NCBI GenBank assembly: GCA_046262315.1
Contig: JBHEMZ010000010.1
Span: 1-31,510 of the forward strand
Length of the DNA stretch: 31,510 nt
Reading direction: 5' to 3'
DNA from: JACVRM01 sp046262315
GTDB lineage: Bacteria; Actinomycetota; Thermoleophilia; Gaiellales; Gaiellaceae
Positions 27,883 through 31,510 of this stretch are shown here, piece by piece (the first letter of the stretch is position 1; the number at the start of each line of letters is the position of its first letter). A model generated the notes under the pieces. The model was given only the letters and a program-made list of their open reading frames with translations. It had not been told where the DNA came from and did not search any database. The translations under genes were made by a program, and so were the position numbers.

Positions 27883-28290
27883 ATGCCCCGTCGCCTCCTC
27901 GTGGTCACAACCGCGCCCGTTCCCGACGTTGACCTGCGTCAAAGCGTCCGCCCGCACGTAGACGACGATGCGGAGATTCTCGTTGTCGCAGCGGCCTCGG
28001 AGATCTCACGACTGAACTGGTTGACGAACGCCGAGGACGATGCGCGCACCGAAGCGGCCGAACGAGCCGAAGCTGCCGCGCAGGCGATGCCTACGGGCAC
28101 CGTAGGGACGCGCGTCGGTGACTCCGACCCAGTCAAGGCGATCGAGGACGCGCTGCGCACCTTTCCGGCTGACGAAATCATCATCGTCACCCGGTCCCAC
28201 GACGAATCCGCGTGGCTCGAGGAGGGGTCCGGGGATACGGCGCAAAGCCTCTTCTCTCTTCCGGTGACGCACCTCGTTGTCGCCGAATAG
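27883..28290 (+). CDS. Small UspA-like protein
   Basis: A 135-residue soluble protein with the alternating alpha/beta pattern of a universal stress protein: RRLLVVTTAPVPDVDL (beta1), DDDAEILVVAAAS (beta2), the long helix AEDDARTEAAERAEAAAQAM, GTVGTRVGDSDPVKAIEDALRTFPADEIIIVTRS (beta3-alpha-beta4), and the terminal LFSLPVTHLVVAE (beta5). The canonical ATP-binding G-2x-G-9x-G(S/T) motif is not evident; at the expected place there is LEEGSGDTAQSLFSL, so nucleotide binding is doubtful. ATG 27883 is supported by the -10 box. It is monocistronic, ending before a bidirectional terminator shared with tRNA-Asn. Confidence 0.72.
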   Translation: MPRRLLVVTTAPVPDVDLRQSVRPHVDDDAEILVVAAASEISRLNWLTNAEDDARTEAAERAEAAAQAMPTGTVGTRVGDSDPVKAIEDALRTFPADEIIIVTRSHDESAWLEEGSGDTAQSLFSLPVTHLVVAE

Positions 28291-28357
28291 GAAGCCTCGC
28301 GAAACGATTGGCTGGAGAAAGCTGGTAGAGGAGAGGCGCCCAGTGAGGCTGGCGAAC

Positions 28358-28387
28358 AGAAAAGCCCCGCGAGAGCAGGGCTTTTCT
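28358..28387 (-). terminator. Bidirectional terminator between the Usp-like gene and tRNA-Asn
   Basis: AGAAAAGCCC and GGGCTTTTCT form a 10-bp stem, with a GC pair further in, and T-rich flanks on both strands (TTTTCTGTT on the minus side). It is the clearest Rho-independent terminator in the window. Confidence 0.85.
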
Positions 28388-28389
28388 CA

Positions 28390-28462
28390 CTCCCCGGGTT
28401 GGACTCGAACCAACAACCCTCCGGTTAACAGCCGGATGCTCTGCCAATTGAGCTACCGGGGA
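28390..28462 (-). tRNA. tRNA-Asn (anticodon GTT)
   Basis: A 73-nt tRNA on the minus strand: acceptor TCCCCGG/CCGGGGA with discriminator G (as expected for Asn), D arm TAGCTCAATTGGCAGAGCA, anticodon loop CTGTTAA holding GTT, and T arm GTTGGTTCGAGTCCAAC. CCA is not encoded. It lies 39 bp after dnaG with its own promoter. Confidence 0.97.
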
Positions 28463-28477
28463 CCGGCGCGGCTTCGG

Positions 28478-28483
28478 ATTGTA
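28478..28483 (-). promoter_or_regulatory. -10 element TACAAT of tRNA-Asn
   Basis: TACAAT lies 15 nt before the 5' end of the mature tRNA, between it and the dnaG stop. Confidence 0.6.
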
Positions 28484-28501
28484 GCCGCCGCCTTCCCGTT
28501 T

Positions 28502-30172
28502 CTAGACAAGCTCGGCGACCGCCTCGCGGATCTTGTTGTGCATGCGGACGAGCTCAGCGTGGCGCTGCTCGTCGGCTCGGCTCATGGTGTCCCGCTCGAT
28601 AGCGGCGATCTGGCGCTGAAGCCACCGCTCCTGCAGCTCGAGGGCCAGGCCGCGCGCATGCTCCGCGGTCATCCCCTCCTGCTCGCCGGTCGCCCAGAGC
28701 TCGGCACGCAGCGCCACCGTCTCGCCGCCGTCTGCCTCTCCGGCGAGAAAGGCGCGCAGCGCGCGATGCTCCTCGAGGTCGAAGTGCTCGTTGCCGAGCT
28801 CGCGGGCGTAAGGGCGTGCCGCGTGCGGGTCGAGCAGGCAAGCGGAGAGGAACATCCTCTCCAGCCGATCGCCGGCTCTCAGCAGCTTCGGCGAGACGCC
28901 GCACGCGTCTGCCGCGCGCCGGTGGGCGGCAAGGCCGGCCTGGAGCTCACGCGGCAGGTCGAGCCTGTCGGCCGCGAGGCGCAGGGCCTCCTGGCGTTGC
29001 GGCGAGTCCTCGGAGCGCGACAGGACCTCGCGCACGCGCTCGAACCCGTGCTGCCGGTCATCGGCCCGCTCGATTTCGAGCCGCACGCGGTAAAGCAGAT
29101 ACGGCTCGGCCGTGGCGAGGCGATCGTCGAACCCCGCTGCGCCGTCCGCGGGATCTGTACCCGTCGGGAGCGTCACGACGCGCACGTCGAAGCCCTGAGC
29201 GGCCGCGAGCTCCATGCCACGCAGCGTCGCCGCCTCACCGGCCGCGTCCGCATCGAAGCAGAGGTAGAGGGTGCGCGCAAGCCGGCCGAGCTCCTTGAGC
29301 TGGCGCTCGGTGAGCGCCGTTCCCATCGAGGCGACGACGCTGTCCATGCCCGCCTGCCGGAGCGCGAGCACATCGGTGTTGCCCTCGACGACGAGTGCAC
29401 GGCCCTCCTTCGCGATCGCAGCTCGCGCGGAGTGCAGGCCGTACAGGAGCGAGCCCTTTCGGAAGAGCTCGCCCTCGGGTGAGTTGACGTACTTCGCCTG
29501 CAGTGGATCGTCCTCGAGCAGCTTGCGCGCCTGGAAGCCGAGCACCCGCCCACGAGCGTCGGCGAGCGGGAAGAGAAGGCGTCCGGCGAAGTAGTCGCGT
29601 CCGCGGCGATTCGCCAGCCCTGCGGCGAGCAGCTCGTCGGCGGAGAAACCCCGTTCGCGCGCCTTTGTGACCAGCATCGGGGCGAGCGGCGCCAGGCCGA
29701 GCCGCAGCTCACGGCACACGGACTCGCCGAGCCCCCGCCCCGCCAGGTACTCACGGGCCGGCTCGCCCGCAACGCTGTCCCAGAGGTAGCGCTCGTAGAA
29801 CGACGCCGCCTGCTCCACCAGGTCGAGGAGGCGCTGCCTCCTCCTGCGCGCCGCGTCCTGCTCGGGCGAAGCCTCCTCGTACTCGAGCGGCACCCGAAAG
29901 CGCTCAGCGAGCCACTCGATAGCTCCGGCGAAATCGAGGTTCTCGGTGTCCCGGACGAACGTGATGGCGTCGCCGCGCGCCCCGCACCCGAAACAGTAGT
30001 AGAGCTTGTCTACCGCGTTCACGCTGAAGCTCGGCGTGCGCTCGTCGTGGAAGGGGCAAAGTGCCGTGAAGCGCGCGCCCTGGCGGCGTAGCGGTGTGCG
30101 GCCCTGAACCAGCTCAACCATGTCCACAGCGACGCGGACAGCCTCCACGGAAGTGTCCTTGATGCGCGCCAC
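28502..30172 (-). CDS. dnaG: DNA primase
   Basis: Synthesises RNA primers at the replication fork. The 556 residues contain the CHC2 zinc ribbon (C39, H42, C60, C63 in ALCPFHDERTPSFSV ... YYCFGCGARGD), the catalytic N-domain (YLAGRGLGESVCRELRLGLAP, VLGFQARKLLEDDPLQAKYVNSPEG) and the TOPRIM fold (ALVVEGNTDVLALRQAGM, then YLCFDADAAGEAATLRGM). The TOPRIM Glu motif reads EGNTDV, where primases usually have EGYxDV. The C-terminal helicase-binding part is helical and ends NKIREAVAELV. GTG 30172 has GAGGTG 7 nt upstream and is 10 nt after the dgt stop, so dgt and dnaG form an operon. Confidence 0.96.
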   Translation of the reverse strand: MARIKDTSVEAVRVAVDMVELVQGRTPLRRQGARFTALCPFHDERTPSFSVNAVDKLYYCFGCGARGDAITFVRDTENLDFAGAIEWLAERFRVPLEYEEASPEQDAARRRRQRLLDLVEQAASFYERYLWDSVAGEPAREYLAGRGLGESVCRELRLGLAPLAPMLVTKARERGFSADELLAAGLANRRGRDYFAGRLLFPLADARGRVLGFQARKLLEDDPLQAKYVNSPEGELFRKGSLLYGLHSARAAIAKEGRALVVEGNTDVLALRQAGMDSVVASMGTALTERQLKELGRLARTLYLCFDADAAGEAATLRGMELAAAQGFDVRVVTLPTGTDPADGAAGFDDRLATAEPYLLYRVRLEIERADDRQHGFERVREVLSRSEDSPQRQEALRLAADRLDLPRELQAGLAAHRRAADACGVSPKLLRAGDRLERMFLSACLLDPHAARPYARELGNEHFDLEEHRALRAFLAGEADGGETVALRAELWATGEQEGMTAEHARGLALELQERWLQRQIAAIERDTMSRADEQRHAELVRMHNKIREAVAELV

Positions 30173-30182
30173 TCAGCGCACC

Positions 30183-31181
30183 TCAGAGTGCCGCCGCGTA
30201 CGTCAGCGCGTAGCGATCTGTCATGCCGGCGACGAAGTCGGTGATCCGCTGCGGGAAATCGCCGTCACCCGGGGGCAAGGCTTCAGGATGCCGCTCGAGG
30301 TGTTCGAAGATGAGGCGTACGACCTCGTCCGCGCGCCGGTGCTCGGCCTGCGAGCCCTCGGTGAGGTAAACGCGCTCGAACATGAAGCGGCGGAGGGAGA
30401 GCATCGCCTCGCCGATTGCCCTGCTCTGCCGTATATCGCCAGCCTCGGCGGACGTCTCGACGAGATCGTGAACCAGCGTGTCGATGCGCCGCGACGCCGT
30501 GTCTCCGAGCAGCGCCAGATCGTCGCGCGGAAGGTCGCCCGGAGCGAGCAGACCGGCGCGCACGGCGTCGTCGATGTCGTGATTGATGTACGCGACCCGG
30601 TCGACGATCCGGACGATGCGACCCTCCTGGGTCTCCGGCTCCTCGTCTCCCGTGTGCTGCAGGATCCCGTTGCGCACCTCGTGCGTCAGGTTGAGGCCAC
30701 GGCCGTCGCGCTCGAGGGAGTCGACCGTGCGCAGCGAGTGCTCGTTGTGGCGGAAACGCCGCCCGCAGCGCTCGCGCAGCAGCGTGTCGAGCGTCTCCTC
30801 GCCGGCGTGGCCGAACGGAGGATGGCCGAGGTCGTGGCCGAGCCCGATCGCCTCGACGAGATCCTCGTTGAGCCGCAGCGCGCGCCCGACACCCCGGGCA
30901 ATACCCGTCGTCTCGAGCGTGTGCGTCAGGCGAGTGCGGACGTGGTCACCCTGCGGCGAGATGAAGACCTGAGTCTTGTGCTTGAGACGCCGGAAGGCTT
31001 TGCAGTGCACGATGCGGTCGCGGTCTCGCTGGAACGGCGTGCGTAGGCGGCAATCGACCTCCAGGCGGGCTCGGCCGCGCGTCTCGTACGAGCGCACCGC
31101 GAGCGGGGAGAGCGACATTTCCTCCTGCTCGCGAACACGCTCCGCGAAGGCGTCTGCGACCAATCCGGCGACCTCGGGCAC
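30183..31181 (-). CDS. dgt: Deoxyguanosinetriphosphate triphosphohydrolase-like protein
   Basis: An HD-domain dNTP triphosphohydrolase that would degrade dNTPs to nucleosides and triphosphate. The 332-residue protein has RTPFQRDRDRIVHCKAFRRLKHKTQVF, the metal-binding His in RLTHTLETTGIARGV, the HD pair in GLGHDLGHPPFGHAGEETLD and the later Asp in RVAYINHDIDDAVRAG. The start is GTG 31181 because a TACGCT box lies 7 nt upstream; the longer frame to 31292 would add 37 residues without family support. It is the first gene of an operon with dnaG, an arrangement common in actinobacteria that links nucleotide pools to replication. Confidence 0.94.
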   Translation of the reverse strand: MPEVAGLVADAFAERVREQEEMSLSPLAVRSYETRGRARLEVDCRLRTPFQRDRDRIVHCKAFRRLKHKTQVFISPQGDHVRTRLTHTLETTGIARGVGRALRLNEDLVEAIGLGHDLGHPPFGHAGEETLDTLLRERCGRRFRHNEHSLRTVDSLERDGRGLNLTHEVRNGILQHTGDEEPETQEGRIVRIVDRVAYINHDIDDAVRAGLLAPGDLPRDDLALLGDTASRRIDTLVHDLVETSAEAGDIRQSRAIGEAMLSLRRFMFERVYLTEGSQAEHRRADEVVRLIFEHLERHPEALPPGDGDFPQRITDFVAGMTDRYALTYAAAL

Positions 31182-31188
31182 GGCGCCT

Positions 31189-31194
31189 AGCGTA
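31189..31194 (-). promoter_or_regulatory. -10 element TACGCT, leaderless start of dgt
   Basis: TACGCT is 7 nt before GTG 31181 and decides the start of dgt. Confidence 0.55.
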
Positions 31195-31510
31195 GTCGCT
31201 CTCCCGGCCGTCCCCGTGAGCCCCCGGTCCCGCGGAAAACCGCGCTCGGCGTCGGCGGTAGCAAGCCGCGTCGACGCACGGGTACTGGCCATATCTGCTC
31301 TGCACAGCGCGCAACAGGAGGGGTTCGAGCGAGCTCTGTCCCGGTGCGCGTCCGCCTCCTCCGCTTAGAAACTCGGTTCAGAATGAAGGCTCGCCGGCGA
31401 GGCGCGCTGGGCGAGTGCGAGTCTAGGACGCAGGGAGCGTCAATAGCAGCGCTATTGGCGCGACTGAGGACGACGGATCGCGCCGTCCAGCCTGTCTCGG
31501 CGGCATAGCA
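31195..31510. other. Interval to the window end without a credible gene
   Basis: No convincing ORF. It contains an inverted repeat at 31437-31461 (GCGTCAATAGC and GCTATTGGCGC, loop AGC, one G-U type mismatch), which could be a terminator or operator belonging to a gene beyond the window. Confidence 0.45.

Noticed and set aside
31437..31461. Inverted repeat as a transposon end
   Set aside because: No partner copy, transposase or target duplication is visible before the window ends; a terminator or operator is equally likely.

Overview
The window is high-GC DNA with actinobacterial gene content: the whiA regulator, and the uvrC ... whiA ... gap-pgk-tpiA gene order on one strand. Many genes appear to be expressed from leaderless mRNAs, and the stop-codon usage is strongly biased to TAG. 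I infer a deep-branching actinobacterial lineage (a Thermoleophilia-like genome or metagenome-assembled genome would fit), but no rRNA is present to prove it.

Layout. 1-1.4 kb: 5' part of argS (minus) behind a frameshifted ORF, divergent from a DUF3467 gene. 1.6-4.4 kb: an M48 membrane protease and a metallophosphoesterase whose start codons overlap head to head, then an ECF sigma factor. 4.5-9.1 kb: a minus-strand glycolytic block gap-pgk-tpiA-gpmI, with the C-terminal remnant of a VOC (glyoxalase-like) gene between gap and pgk, a ribosome-site hairpin before tpiA and a perfect palindrome inside pgk. 9.1-12.2 kb: an orphan DNA methyltransferase, about 700 bp of gene-free structured DNA carrying two copies of a foldable repeat, and whiA. 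12.2-15.1 kb: pruA-type dehydrogenase and an LPG-synthase-TM-like membrane protein. 15.1-16.6 kb: decaying and intact secreted-protein genes. 16.7-21.2 kb: uvrC, a secreted protein, the coproheme decarboxylase/chlorite dismutase family gene hemQ with a GNAT acetyltransferase, and two small membrane proteins.

21.2-22.3 kb holds the most unusual locus: a bcp-type peroxiredoxin gene split by an insertion of about 570 bp that carries an intact VOC gene with its own promoter; bcp also has a frameshift. 22.3-23.6 kb: a hypothetical gene, a DUF892/YciF-like gene with a possible stress promoter, and tRNA-Leu(CAG). 23.6-28.3 kb: a secreted subtilase, three small membrane or lipoprotein genes, a degenerate tRNA-Asn-like relic and a small UspA-like protein. 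28.4-31.2 kb: tRNA-Asn(GTT), then the dgt-dnaG operon (minus).

Taken together the genes are mostly housekeeping (central glycolysis, DNA repair and replication, translation, heme synthesis). The novelty lies in genome-scale signals (leaderless starts, TAG/CTAG stops), the disrupted bcp, the repeat-rich interval after whiA, and an arginyl-tRNA synthetase whose HIGH motif is replaced. I found no CRISPR array, recognisable transposase, integrase or complete defence island.
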